Source: Clostridiales bacterium (GTDB lineage Bacteria > Bacillota > Clostridia > Lachnospirales > WRAX01). From it: a stretch of DNA of 5,993 nucleotides. The stretch spans positions 1 through 5,993 of the forward strand of contig JAISHX010000180.1 of NCBI GenBank assembly GCA_031262335.1. The letters are read 5' to 3'. Made by a program: the position numbers and the translations under genes. Shown here one piece after another: positions 1-5,970 of this stretch. Under the pieces are notes generated by a model that was not told the origin of the DNA, ran no database searches, and was given only the letters and a program-made list of their open reading frames with translations. How positions within the stretch are numbered: the first letter of the stretch is position 1; the number at the start of each line of letters is the position of its first letter.

Positions 1-9
1 GATAATTAA

Positions 10-1209
10 ATGATTTACCGTGTGAATCCTAAAAATGGCGATAAACTTTCACAACTTGGATTTGGCTGTATGCGCCTGCCGCGAAAAGGAGCGGGTATTG
101 ACTATGAAAGAAGTACCGCTCTTGTCAGAAAAGCTATAGATTCAGGAGTGAATTATATTGATACAGCGTATATTTACCCGGGGTCTGAAGAGTTTCTCGG
201 TGAAGCGCTAAAAGATGGTTACAGAGATAAAATAAAATTAGCTACAAAACTCCCGCTTGTATTTATAAAAAACGGAGAATTTGATAAATATTTTAATAAA
301 GAACTTGAACGTCTTAAAACAGACAGAATAGACTATTATCTTCTCCATATGCTGACAAGTTTCAATCAGTATGAAAGTTTTGTTAATATGGGAGTATTAG
401 AGTGGGCGGAAGATAATAAACGTAAAGGCAGAATTGTGAATCTTGGTTTCTCGTTCCACGGTGCTTATTCAGAATTTATAAAGATTATAGATGCACGCGA
501 ATGGGATTTTTGCATGATTCAATATAATTATATTGATGAAAATCATCAGGCGGGTAAACGCGGACTGCAGTACGCATATAAAAAAGGATTGCCTGTAATG
601 ATAATGGAGCCTTTGCGCGGCGGAAAACTTGCAAACGAAGTCCCGAAAAAGGCGCGTGAAGCTTTTGAGGCGGTAAAACGAGGTCGTTCTATGCCCGAAT
701 GGGGGCTTAGGTGGGTATGGAATCACCCCGAAGTAACGCTGTTATTGTCGGGAATGAGCAATGAAAGCCAAGTTGCCGAAAATTTGGCTCTTGCTAATAT
801 TGCAACAGTCGATTCACTTTCACAGCAAGAACTATCCGCGTATAAAAAAGCGACAGAAATAATTCGAGGTGCAGTAAAAGTACCGTGTACAGGTTGCGGA
901 TATTGTCTTGACTGTCCTAAAGGAATTAACATTCCGGCAGTTTTTGACCATTATAATGAAATCGGGAGCGTAGCCGCCGGAAAAGTTTTAATGGCAAAAA
1001 TGCGCTATATTATGGAAATGTATGTATTGCGTTCCGGTGAGCCGCGTTATGCAAGTGTTTGTATTAAATGCGGAAAATGCGAAAAACATTGTCCTCAAGG
1101 AATAAATATAAGACAACAATTGGAAAAAGCGGCAGTTGCGCTTGAATCACCTTTTACGCGTGTTTTAGGTAAAATTGCCAAAGCTTTTGTTGGCGGTAAA
1201 AATAAGTAA
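10..1209 (+). CDS. Aldo/keto reductase with C-terminal 4Fe-4S ferredoxin domain
   Basis: This is a 399-residue predicted cytoplasmic oxidoreductase with an aldo/keto reductase barrel followed by an iron-sulfur domain. The start (MIYRVNPKNGDKLSQLGFG) matches the usual N-terminus of the family. The catalytic tetrad can be placed at Asp51 and Tyr56 (DTAYIY), Lys80 and His113 (LLHML). The tail carries two cysteine motifs, Cys293/296/299/302 (CTGCGYCLDCP) and Cys351/354/357/361 (CIKCGKCEKHCP), which should each bind a 4Fe-4S cluster. Fusions of this kind are common in anaerobes; the substrate is not known and cannot be read from the sequence. The clusters suggest electron exchange with ferredoxin-like partners besides or instead of NAD(P)H, which is inference. 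Only nine bases precede the ATG, so the ribosome binding site is cut off or weak. It is the first visible gene of a run with proC, ddl and murI. Confidence 0.93.
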   Translation: MIYRVNPKNGDKLSQLGFGCMRLPRKGAGIDYERSTALVRKAIDSGVNYIDTAYIYPGSEEFLGEALKDGYRDKIKLATKLPLVFIKNGEFDKYFNKELERLKTDRIDYYLLHMLTSFNQYESFVNMGVLEWAEDNKRKGRIVNLGFSFHGAYSEFIKIIDAREWDFCMIQYNYIDENHQAGKRGLQYAYKKGLPVMIMEPLRGGKLANEVPKKAREAFEAVKRGRSMPEWGLRWVWNHPEVTLLLSGMSNESQVAENLALANIATVDSLSQQELSAYKKATEIIRGAVKVPCTGCGYCLDCPKGINIPAVFDHYNEIGSVAAGKVLMAKMRYIMEMYVLRSGEPRYASVCIKCGKCEKHCPQGINIRQQLEKAAVALESPFTRVLGKIAKAFVGGKNK

Positions 1210-1228
1210 ATAAAAAAGGAGCAACTAA

Positions 1229-2026
1229 ATGAAGTGCGGTTTCATAGGCGCAGGCAACATGGCGTATGCAATAATTAAAGCTTTCATTGAAAAAAAAGTA
1301 ATTCCTTCTTCTGATATTTTTATTTTTGATAAGAATCTTCACCGCCAAAATGAAGTTTGCGGTGAGCTTGGCGTAACAGCGGTTGTTTCGGCGGCGGCGG
1401 TCGCAGAAACGTGCGAAATAGTTTTCCTTGCTGTAAAGCCGCACATACTTGAAGAAGTTCTTCCCGAAGTATCAAAGACCGCCAAAAATTATAACCCGTT
1501 GTTTATTACAATGGCGGCAGGAAAAACGCTTGCATATGTTCAGTCATTATTAGATTATGACGCTCGTATTGTGCGTATTATGCCGAATATAAACGCGCTT
1601 GTAAGTAAAAGTGTAACTGCGTTCTGCGGAAATCAATTTGTTACAAATTATGATATTGCAGAATGTACAAAGTTACTTTCGGCGATTGGTACTGCGCTTC
1701 AGATTGAAGAGTCTAAATTTGCCGCATTTACCGCCGTAGCAGGGTGTTCACCGTCATTTGTGCTTATTTTTGCCGATTGTTTGGCAACGGCGGGAGTAAA
1801 AATGGGCTTGGGGCGTGAAGAAGCACTTTCTGCTGCGCTTATGGCAATCCAAGGGACTGCCGAAAGTGCGTTGACATCAAAAACGCATCCGCGTGAATTG
1901 TCCGACCGTGTGTGTTCGCCCGGCGGCGCGACTATTGAAGGTGTAGTTTCGCTGATGGCAAGCGGGTTTGACACGGCTGTCGTAAATGCGGCGGTTGCGG
2001 CATACAATAAAACAATAGCTCTGTAG
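1229..2026 (+). CDS. proC: Pyrroline-5-carboxylate reductase
   Basis: ProC reduces 1-pyrroline-5-carboxylate to L-proline with NAD(P)H, the last step of proline synthesis from glutamate, in the cytoplasm. The 265 residues fit the family length. The N-terminal Rossmann fold begins with GFIGAGNMA (residues 4-12), followed by AVKPH (68-72) and RIMPN (116-120). The C-terminal dimerisation and substrate domain shows AVAGCSPSF (169-177) and the family signature running from Pro221 to Gly238, including HPRELSDRV and SPGGATIEG. The ATG has a good ribosome binding site, AAGGAG at 1216-1221, seven bases upstream. It starts 19 bases after the reductase gene and ends 20 bases before ddl, so cotranscription is likely. 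The Cys173 variant within the usual small-residue loop (GCSP) is a mild variation and not a sign of inactivity. Confidence 0.96.
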   Translation: MKCGFIGAGNMAYAIIKAFIEKKVIPSSDIFIFDKNLHRQNEVCGELGVTAVVSAAAVAETCEIVFLAVKPHILEEVLPEVSKTAKNYNPLFITMAAGKTLAYVQSLLDYDARIVRIMPNINALVSKSVTAFCGNQFVTNYDIAECTKLLSAIGTALQIEESKFAAFTAVAGCSPSFVLIFADCLATAGVKMGLGREEALSAALMAIQGTAESALTSKTHPRELSDRVCSPGGATIEGVVSLMASGFDTAVVNAAVAAYNKTIAL

Positions 2027-2033
2027 CAGAGAA

Positions 2034-2039
2034 AGGAAG
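2034..2039 (+). promoter_or_regulatory. Ribosome binding site fixing the TTG start of ddl
   Basis: AGGAAG lies seven bases before the TTG at 2047. An in-frame TAG at 2041-2043 closes the frame upstream, and the next in-frame ATG is codon 94, beyond the essential N-terminal ligase motif. The TTG is therefore the only reasonable start. Confidence 0.8.
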
Positions 2040-2046
2040 TTAGAAT

Positions 2047-3129
2047 TTGGAAAATAGCGCAAAAAAAACCGTAGCTGTACTTTTTGGCGGAGTTTCAAAT
2101 GAACATGATGTATCTGTTGTTTCAGCAAATAATGTTATAGCAAATATACCGAAAGATAAGTACACAGTCGCACCTGTGTATATAACAAAAGATGGAGAAT
2201 GGTTACTTTACGATGGCGGAGCGGCAATCGCAGATGTAAAGTGGGTTGTTCACGGAACTCCGGCAGTGCTTAGCCCTGATAAAAAATGCGGAGGAATTTT
2301 AAGAACAGTCGGCGATAAAGCTAAAATGATTCGTATAGACGTTGTTTTTCCGTTAATTCACGGTAGAAACGGTGAGGACGGTACTGTTCAAGGGCTTTGC
2401 GAACTTGCGGGACTGCCTTATGTCGGTTGCGGTGTTTTATCAAGCGCGGCTTGTATGGATAAAACTTTTACAAAAATTATTGCGAAATCTGCCGGTGTGA
2501 ATCAGGCAGACTTTATTGTTTGTAAGAAAAGTGAAATCCAAAATGAAGATAGTTTGAATGAAATTATCAAAAAAATCAGATATAAATTAGGTTATCCGTG
2601 TTTTGTAAAACCGGCAAGAGGCGGCTCTTCAATCGGAATTTCTAAAGCAGAAAATAAAGAGTCTTTGAAAGAAGCGTTATTTACCGCCGCAAAAGAAGAT
2701 GACAAAATTCTTGTTGAGAAAGCTATCATCGGCAGGGAGCTTGAATGTGCTGTTCTTGGAAATGAAAATCCGATAACTTCCGTAATCGGAGAAATCACTT
2801 ATTCAGATACTTTCTATACTTACGATGCAAAATATAACAGTAAAGATTCTAAAACTTTAACAGACCCTGTTCTTCAAGAAGGCGTTGCCGAACGTATACA
2901 ACAAGAAGCACTAAAAGTTTATTCGGCACTCGAATGTTCAGGCATGGCGCGTGTGGATTTTTTCTATGATGAGGAAAAAGACAAAATTATATTTAACGAA
3001 ATAAATACTGTACCCGGATTTACTAATATAAGTATGTATTCAATGCTTTGGGCGCATGCCGGAATAAGTTTTCCTGAACTCGTTGACAGGCTTATTACTC
3101 TTGCTTTTGAGAAGAAAGGCGTTGAGTAG
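2047..3129 (+). CDS. ddl: D-alanine--D-alanine ligase
   Basis: Ddl joins two D-alanines with ATP to make the dipeptide that MurF adds to the peptidoglycan precursor; it acts in the cytoplasm. The 360 residues fit the family. Visible are the N-terminal motif FGGVSNEHDVS (13-23, Glu19 being the usual substrate-binding acid), HGRNGEDGTVQG (105-116), the ATP-grasp segment FVKPARGGSSIGISK (186-200), the omega-loop YTYDAKY (257-263), and the metal-binding residues Asp304 (RVDFF) and Glu318/Asn320 in FNEINTVPGFT (316-326). From family knowledge, a Tyr at the loop position of Tyr263 marks ligases that make D-Ala-D-Ala, while Phe or His there goes with D-Ala-D-Lac; so no intrinsic glycopeptide resistance is suggested. 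Translation starts at TTG, supported by AGGAAG and an upstream in-frame stop. murI follows after one base, so coupled translation is likely. Confidence 0.96.
   Translation: MENSAKKTVAVLFGGVSNEHDVSVVSANNVIANIPKDKYTVAPVYITKDGEWLLYDGGAAIADVKWVVHGTPAVLSPDKKCGGILRTVGDKAKMIRIDVVFPLIHGRNGEDGTVQGLCELAGLPYVGCGVLSSAACMDKTFTKIIAKSAGVNQADFIVCKKSEIQNEDSLNEIIKKIRYKLGYPCFVKPARGGSSIGISKAENKESLKEALFTAAKEDDKILVEKAIIGRELECAVLGNENPITSVIGEITYSDTFYTYDAKYNSKDSKTLTDPVLQEGVAERIQQEALKVYSALECSGMARVDFFYDEEKDKIIFNEINTVPGFTNISMYSMLWAHAGISFPELVDRLITLAFEKKGVE
3115..3119 (+). promoter_or_regulatory. Ribosome binding site of murI inside the ddl end
   Basis: AAAGG lies within the last codons of ddl, 11 bases before the GTG at 3131 but only two bases before an in-frame TTG at 3122. 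The spacing favours the GTG. Translation that has just ended at the ddl stop (3127-3129) could also restart there. Confidence 0.55.
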
Positions 3130-3130
3130 C

Positions 3131-3937
3131 GTGAGCGACAACCGCCCGATTGGTATTTTCGATTCCGGAGTTGGCGGACTTACTGTTGTAAAAGAAGTTG
3201 CCGCCGCAATGCCGTTTGAAAATATTGTATATTTTGGTGATACTGCAAGAGTGCCTTATGGTTCAAAATCAAAAGATACAGTAACTAAATTTTCCGTACA
3301 AATTGTAAAATATCTTCTTAAAAAAAATGTAAAAGCTATTGTTGTTGCGTGTAATACAGTAAGCGCAAATTGTTATGAAGAATTGACTAAAATTTTTACG
3401 GATACCCCAATTTTTGAAATGGTGAGCTTTGGAGTAAAAGCAGGTTTGGAAGCAACATCATCTCAAAGAATAGGAGTAATCGGAACAGAGGCTACTATAA
3501 GGAGCAATGCTTACGAACGTGCATTTTATGATGCTGCCGCCGATATTACCGTTTTTTCAAAGGCGTGTCCGTTGTTTGTACCTCTTGCCGAGGAGGGCTG
3601 GACGGAAAATTCCGTTGCGGAAATCACAAGTGAAATATATTTGCAGGAACTTCTTGATAAAGAAATTGACGCTCTCGTATTAGGTTGCACACACTATCCG
3701 TTGCTTTTAAATTGCATACACCGTGCTGTCGGGTCAGTTAAAGTTGTGAATCCGGCAGTGCGTGCCGCGGCAGAAATAAAAACATTTCTTTCTACAGCAA
3801 ATATGCTTGCAGAATGTGTACAGCATGACAGAAAACTTTCATTTTTTGTAAGCGACTTTACGGCAAAGTTTAATAGAATTTCAAAAGTTGTCCTCGGAAA
3901 AGCTCATATTGCGGAAAAAGTTGACCTTGAAGTCTAA
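3131..3937 (+). CDS. murI: Glutamate racemase
   Basis: MurI interconverts L- and D-glutamate without a cofactor and supplies the D-Glu that MurD adds to the peptidoglycan stem. From the GTG at 3131 the protein has 268 residues, typical for the family, and begins with VSDNRPIGIFDSGVGGLTVV. Key residues are Asp11 and Ser12 in the N-terminal loop, the GDTARVPYG segment (36-44), the first catalytic cysteine Cys74 (VVACNTVSAN) and the second, Cys186, in LGCTHYP with His188. The frame is open further upstream (TTG at 3083), but that start would overlap ddl by 47 bases and add a leucine-rich extension unlike the family. The gene follows the ddl stop by one base, and both products feed the same pathway. 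No good hairpin-plus-T-run terminator is visible after the stop. Confidence 0.95.
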   Translation: MSDNRPIGIFDSGVGGLTVVKEVAAAMPFENIVYFGDTARVPYGSKSKDTVTKFSVQIVKYLLKKNVKAIVVACNTVSANCYEELTKIFTDTPIFEMVSFGVKAGLEATSSQRIGVIGTEATIRSNAYERAFYDAAADITVFSKACPLFVPLAEEGWTENSVAEITSEIYLQELLDKEIDALVLGCTHYPLLLNCIHRAVGSVKVVNPAVRAAAEIKTFLSTANMLAECVQHDRKLSFFVSDFTAKFNRISKVVLGKAHIAEKVDLEV

Positions 3938-3966
3938 AAATTATCTGAAAAAAATTAAATTTACTA

Positions 3967-3995
3967 TTGACAATAAAAGAAATATATGGTTTAAT
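3967..3995 (+). promoter_or_regulatory. Sigma-A-type promoter for the membrane-protein gene
   Basis: A perfect -35 box TTGACA (3967-3972) is followed by a 17-base spacer and a -10 box TTTAAT (3990-3995, five of six matches). The bases TGG just before the -10 give an extended -10 element. The expected transcription start is near 4002, giving a leader of about 110 bases before the gene at 4113. This is a near-ideal vegetative promoter, so the gene probably has its own transcript even if the murI operon also reads through. Confidence 0.75.
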
Positions 3996-4077
3996 TATTA
4001 TATGAATAACTTTAGAGTGATTTAGGGTTTAGTACGGGCATGCCAACTCGGTTTCCTTAAGTTATTTTGTCGCAGTT

Positions 4078-4095
4078 AAAAATATGTATATTTTT
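4078..4095 (+). repeat. AT-rich perfect palindrome before the ribosome binding site
   Basis: AAAAATAT and ATATTTTT form two 8-base arms around a GT centre, ending five bases before the GAGGTGA ribosome binding site of the next gene. It could be an operator, or a weak hairpin in the leader RNA that affects translation. The base composition makes chance origin possible. It is not convincing as a terminator because the stem is almost entirely A-U. Confidence 0.4.
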
Positions 4096-4100
4096 GATTT

Positions 4101-4107
4101 GAGGTGA
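4101..4107 (+). promoter_or_regulatory. Ribosome binding site choosing the ATG at 4113
   Basis: GAGGTGA sits five bases before ATG 4113. A GTG at 4104 in the same frame lies inside this site and so cannot be served by it; the ATG is the better start. Confidence 0.75.
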
Positions 4108-4112
4108 TTGTC

Positions 4113-4583
4113 ATGTACTTACCAAGAATTAAAGTTTCAATATTAAAAAACAACGATATTGCCACTCGTAAGCCAATCCAAAAGTCAACACGCATCATTA
4201 TTTTATGTGTACTGGCATCGATTTGTTGTACTCTTTTTAGAGTATTTGATTTAACATATACAATCGGTACTATATACAAACAAATATTTGGCGACTTAAT
4301 GATGTTATCAATTATTTTTATATGTTATAGGTTGATGAATTTGATTTTTAACTGCCGTTCCGTAAAGTGCTTTTCCGCATGTGCTACGTTAGTAGGGGCA
4401 AGCATACTCCTTTTGAGATTTTATTTTTTCATATCATCTGTTAATGTTATTGAGTTGTTTTTTCCTCAGTTATCAATATTGTTTGTAAGAACTTGTGCTG
4501 TTGAAATTATTGCTTTCGGAATATTCGCATTATATTCTGCAATCAGTAACAATAATAACTCTAAAAATTCTGAAATGTCATAA
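4113..4583 (+). CDS. Hypothetical small multi-pass membrane protein
   Basis: I do not recognise this 156-residue protein. It starts with a basic, polar stretch of about 26 residues (MYLPRIKVSILKNNDIATRK), followed by hydrophobic segments at about 27-45, 60-79, 86-108 and 118-144, so it probably spans the membrane four times, with the basic N-terminus inside. The tail (NNNNSKNSEMS) is polar. It has eight cysteines (32, 38, 39, 71, 81, 86, 90, 128), many in or next to the membrane segments; no spacing suggests a known metal or redox site. No enzymatic motif is visible. The start is set by GAGGTGA, and a strong promoter lies upstream. Its codons look more AT-rich than those of the housekeeping genes to its left, which is partly due to the hydrophobic composition but also fits an accessory or acquired gene. 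The last three codons and the stop lie in or touch the inverted repeat shared with the convergent gene. The good start signals, promoter and terminator support a real gene. Confidence 0.7.
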   Translation: MYLPRIKVSILKNNDIATRKPIQKSTRIIILCVLASICCTLFRVFDLTYTIGTIYKQIFGDLMMLSIIFICYRLMNLIFNCRSVKCFSACATLVGASILLLRFYFFISSVNVIELFFPQLSILFVRTCAVEIIAFGIFALYSAISNNNNSKNSEMS

Positions 4584-4633
4584 ACAGAAAAAAGTCCGGA
4601 CGAAATCCGGACTTTTTTCTGTTTATGACATTT
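4573..4633. repeat. Perfect 28-base inverted repeat joining two convergent gene ends
   Basis: The left arm (4573-4600) begins AAATGTCATAAACAG and ends AAGTCCGGA. The right arm (4606-4633) is its exact reverse complement, and the loop is CGAAA (4601-4605). The TAA stops of both convergent genes lie in the arms, so both frames end in ATG-TCA-TAA (Met-Ser-stop). Beyond position 28 the match degrades to G-T pairs. The centre is a terminator, but the outer 15 or so bases per arm exceed what termination requires. Confidence 0.97.
4588..4618. terminator. Bidirectional intrinsic terminator
   Basis: The GC-rich stem GTCCGGA/TCCGGAC (4594-4600 with 4606-4612) around loop CGAAA is flanked by six A on the left (4588-4593) and six T on the right (4613-4618). 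Read from either strand it gives a stable hairpin followed by a U run, so it ends transcripts of both the membrane-protein gene and the convergent peptidoglycan-binding gene. It starts five bases after each stop codon. Confidence 0.93.
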
Positions 4634-5912
4634 TGGATACAGCAACATATATATCCGAAAGTCTATACCAAGTCGGATAATCAACTATGCCGTTTGGAGG
4701 CAAATTGAAAACCAACTGAAATTTTGCAACAGATGCTGCCGTTGCGGGACCGAACTTTCCGTCGACGGCGACTTTCGGTATTGCCGGATAATTCTTTGCA
4801 ATGCCATTTAATTGAGTTTGAATCGTCCTTACATTCGCACCGCTTGCGCCGCGTGCAATATCATATCCCGGGAATGACGAAGGAATACCGGACACTCTGT
4901 TTGCGACAGCAAGATAAACATCGTTACCGTAAAAATAGCGCAAAATATTTATTGCCGTGTAACCTTGGTCGCCAAGGTCTTTTGAGCCCCACTGCGTCAT
5001 CCAGTTTGGACATTGAACTTGCCGTCCGTCACAATATTGTGTAAACAGAGGCTGACGTATACCCGGACGTGTGACATAATTTGTAAACATTTCGTCAACA
5101 ACGCGGGAAATTGTTGCGTAAATTGTTCGTCCGTAAAAAAAGGCATGGTCATACGCCGTAGAGCTTGTTATCGTAAAATTTTTTCCTTTTGCGCGATACC
5201 ATTCGGTAAAAACTCGGTTTAAAGTAAAAGAAAGTATAGCCAAAACGTTAGCACGGATTGTTGCATCAGGCCATGTTGAATAAATTTCGCTACTCGCCAC
5301 ATTTTTGATATAATCCTTAAACGGAACATAATAATTTTTTGCGGCATCATTGTTCGGAGAGCCGTCATGTACGACAATCGTTTGTGGGATTACAGGACTG
5401 TCTAAAACTTTAAAACCGGCATCGGACGGAAGCTCTTTTGTATCCGGTTCCGGAATTTTTGCCGGATATTGTCCCCAAAGAGTATGTTCAGGCACATCAA
5501 TTTCAAGTACGCGGCTTAATTCTTCAAGGCGCGTTCCTGCAAAAACCGCTTCCGACAGATTAAGATTTACAGGCTGGATAGCTTCTGTATTAGGAAAAAT
5601 TTGTATATTTTTAATTTCTGTTGTTTCAAATCCCTGTCCGCTTATTGTAGCTGTATACGTTGAATAAGGACGTTGGGATTCCGGGTCATATGAATATTCG
5701 ATAGGCGGAGCGGGCAGCTCAATTGGCGCTGTACGTCCCGACTCATCGGTTGTAAGCTCCTCCATCTGGCGCGGCTCTACCTCTTGCTCAGCTGTAAAAA
5801 TAGAAATTTTTGCCCCCGGTGCGGGCTTTCCTTCGTTTTCCGCGTAAACATCAAAAGTAAGTAACCCCACAGACGAAAGCTCCATTGCTGAAGGGTAACT
5901 GTTTCTACGCAT
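4623..5912 (-). CDS. SpoIID/LytB-like protein with peptidoglycan-binding domain
   Basis: This 429-residue protein has three parts. Residues 13-118 look like a beta-sandwich of the carboxypeptidase-regulatory or transthyretin-like type (GLLTFDVYAENEGKPAPGAK, TTDESGRTAPIELP). After a proline-rich linker, residues 175-335 resemble SpoIID/LytB: VPFKDYIKNVASSEI (196-210, with Glu209 at the place of the catalytic acid of SpoIID) and MTQWGSKDLGDQGY (305-318), before ILRYFYG. Cys294 and Cys301 lie close together before this last motif. Residues 353-420 form a peptidoglycan-binding type 1 domain (GASGANVRTIQTQLN, VDGKFGPATAASVAKFQ, GIVDYPTWYRL). SpoIID is a lytic transglycosylase acting on peptidoglycan during engulfment in sporulation; a wall or spore role here is inference. 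No signal peptide or membrane anchor is visible at the N-terminus (MRRNSYPSAMELSS). From memory, similar clostridial proteins also lack one. The start is supported by AGGAGG five bases upstream. The gene is monocistronic, with its own promoter and terminator. Confidence 0.8.
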   Translation of the reverse strand: MRRNSYPSAMELSSVGLLTFDVYAENEGKPAPGAKISIFTAEQEVEPRQMEELTTDESGRTAPIELPAPPIEYSYDPESQRPYSTYTATISGQGFETTEIKNIQIFPNTEAIQPVNLNLSEAVFAGTRLEELSRVLEIDVPEHTLWGQYPAKIPEPDTKELPSDAGFKVLDSPVIPQTIVVHDGSPNNDAAKNYYVPFKDYIKNVASSEIYSTWPDATIRANVLAILSFTLNRVFTEWYRAKGKNFTITSSTAYDHAFFYGRTIYATISRVVDEMFTNYVTRPGIRQPLFTQYCDGRQVQCPNWMTQWGSKDLGDQGYTAINILRYFYGNDVYLAVANRVSGIPSSFPGYDIARGASGANVRTIQTQLNGIAKNYPAIPKVAVDGKFGPATAASVAKFQLVFNLPPNGIVDYPTWYRLSDIYVAVSKMS

Positions 5913-5917
5913 AAAAA

Positions 5918-5923
5918 CCTCCT
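5918..5923 (-). promoter_or_regulatory. Ribosome binding site of the peptidoglycan-binding gene
   Basis: On the minus strand AGGAGG is followed by five T and then the ATG at 5912. This is a full-strength site with ideal spacing, and it fixes the start. Its first two bases overlap the end of the dyad at 5922-5939. Confidence 0.9.
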
Positions 5924-5939
5924 GTAAACACTCTTACAG
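5922..5939. repeat. Dyad over the transcription start
   Basis: CTGTAA (5922-5927) and TTACAG (5934-5939) are exact inverted copies around a 6-base centre. The predicted transcription start of the minus-strand gene (near 5935) falls inside it. It could therefore be a repressor operator rather than an RNA hairpin, but six-base arms may be chance. Confidence 0.35.
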
Positions 5940-5941
5940 CT

Positions 5942-5970
5942 ATTATATTCACAGCAGGTTGTCTTGTCAT
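5942..5970 (-). promoter_or_regulatory. Sigma-A-type promoter of the peptidoglycan-binding gene
   Basis: On the minus strand the -35 box ATGACA (5970-5965, five of six) is followed by a 17-base spacer and a perfect -10 box TATAAT (5947-5942). Transcription should begin near 5935, giving a short leader of about 23 bases. The match is to a vegetative promoter; I see no clear sporulation sigma-factor site, although the last 23 bases of the window limit what can be checked. Confidence 0.72.

Larger units (their letters stand above)
4002..4112 (+). promoter_or_regulatory. Long 5' leader, possibly structured
   Basis: This is the untranslated stretch between the predicted transcription start and the membrane-protein gene. 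AATAACTT (4005-4012) can pair with AAGTTATT (4059-4066), enclosing a more GC-rich core that contains the palindrome GGCATGCC (4037-4044). TTTAG occurs three times (4011, 4021, 4028). An AT-only 8-base pairing could arise by chance in DNA this AT-rich. I do not recognise a known riboswitch or leader RNA here, and no plausible leader peptide with a ribosome binding site is present. Confidence 0.3.

Noticed and set aside
3083..3130. Longer N-terminal start for murI at TTG 3083 or TTG 3122
   Set aside because: The first adds a leucine-rich stretch that merely reads the end of ddl in another frame; the second lies only two bases from the ribosome binding site. GTG 3131 gives a family-like N-terminus.
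4002..4025. Seven-codon open frame in the leader (MNNFRVI), starting at the predicted transcription start
   Set aside because: It has no ribosome binding site and is very short; the coincidence with the predicted start is not enough to call a leader peptide.
4037..4044. GGCATGCC palindrome as a recombination or protein-binding site
   Set aside because: An eight-base palindrome alone, without flanking repeats or a known motif, is not evidence of a site.
4104..4112. GTG start at 4104 for the membrane protein
   Set aside because: The codon lies inside the GAGGTGA ribosome binding site, which is placed correctly for ATG 4113.
4573..4633. Inverted repeat as the end of an insertion sequence or MITE
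   Set aside because: The arms are separated by only five bases, no target-site duplication is visible, and the centre has the form of a terminator.
4466..4684. Two short overlapping open frames on opposite strands with shared peptide sequence across the gene junction
   Set aside because: The similarity is a direct result of the perfect inverted repeat read on both strands; neither has its own start signals.
5350..5667. Plus-strand open frame of 105 codons
   Set aside because: It lies wholly inside the well-supported minus-strand peptidoglycan-binding gene, and its translation shows no family features.
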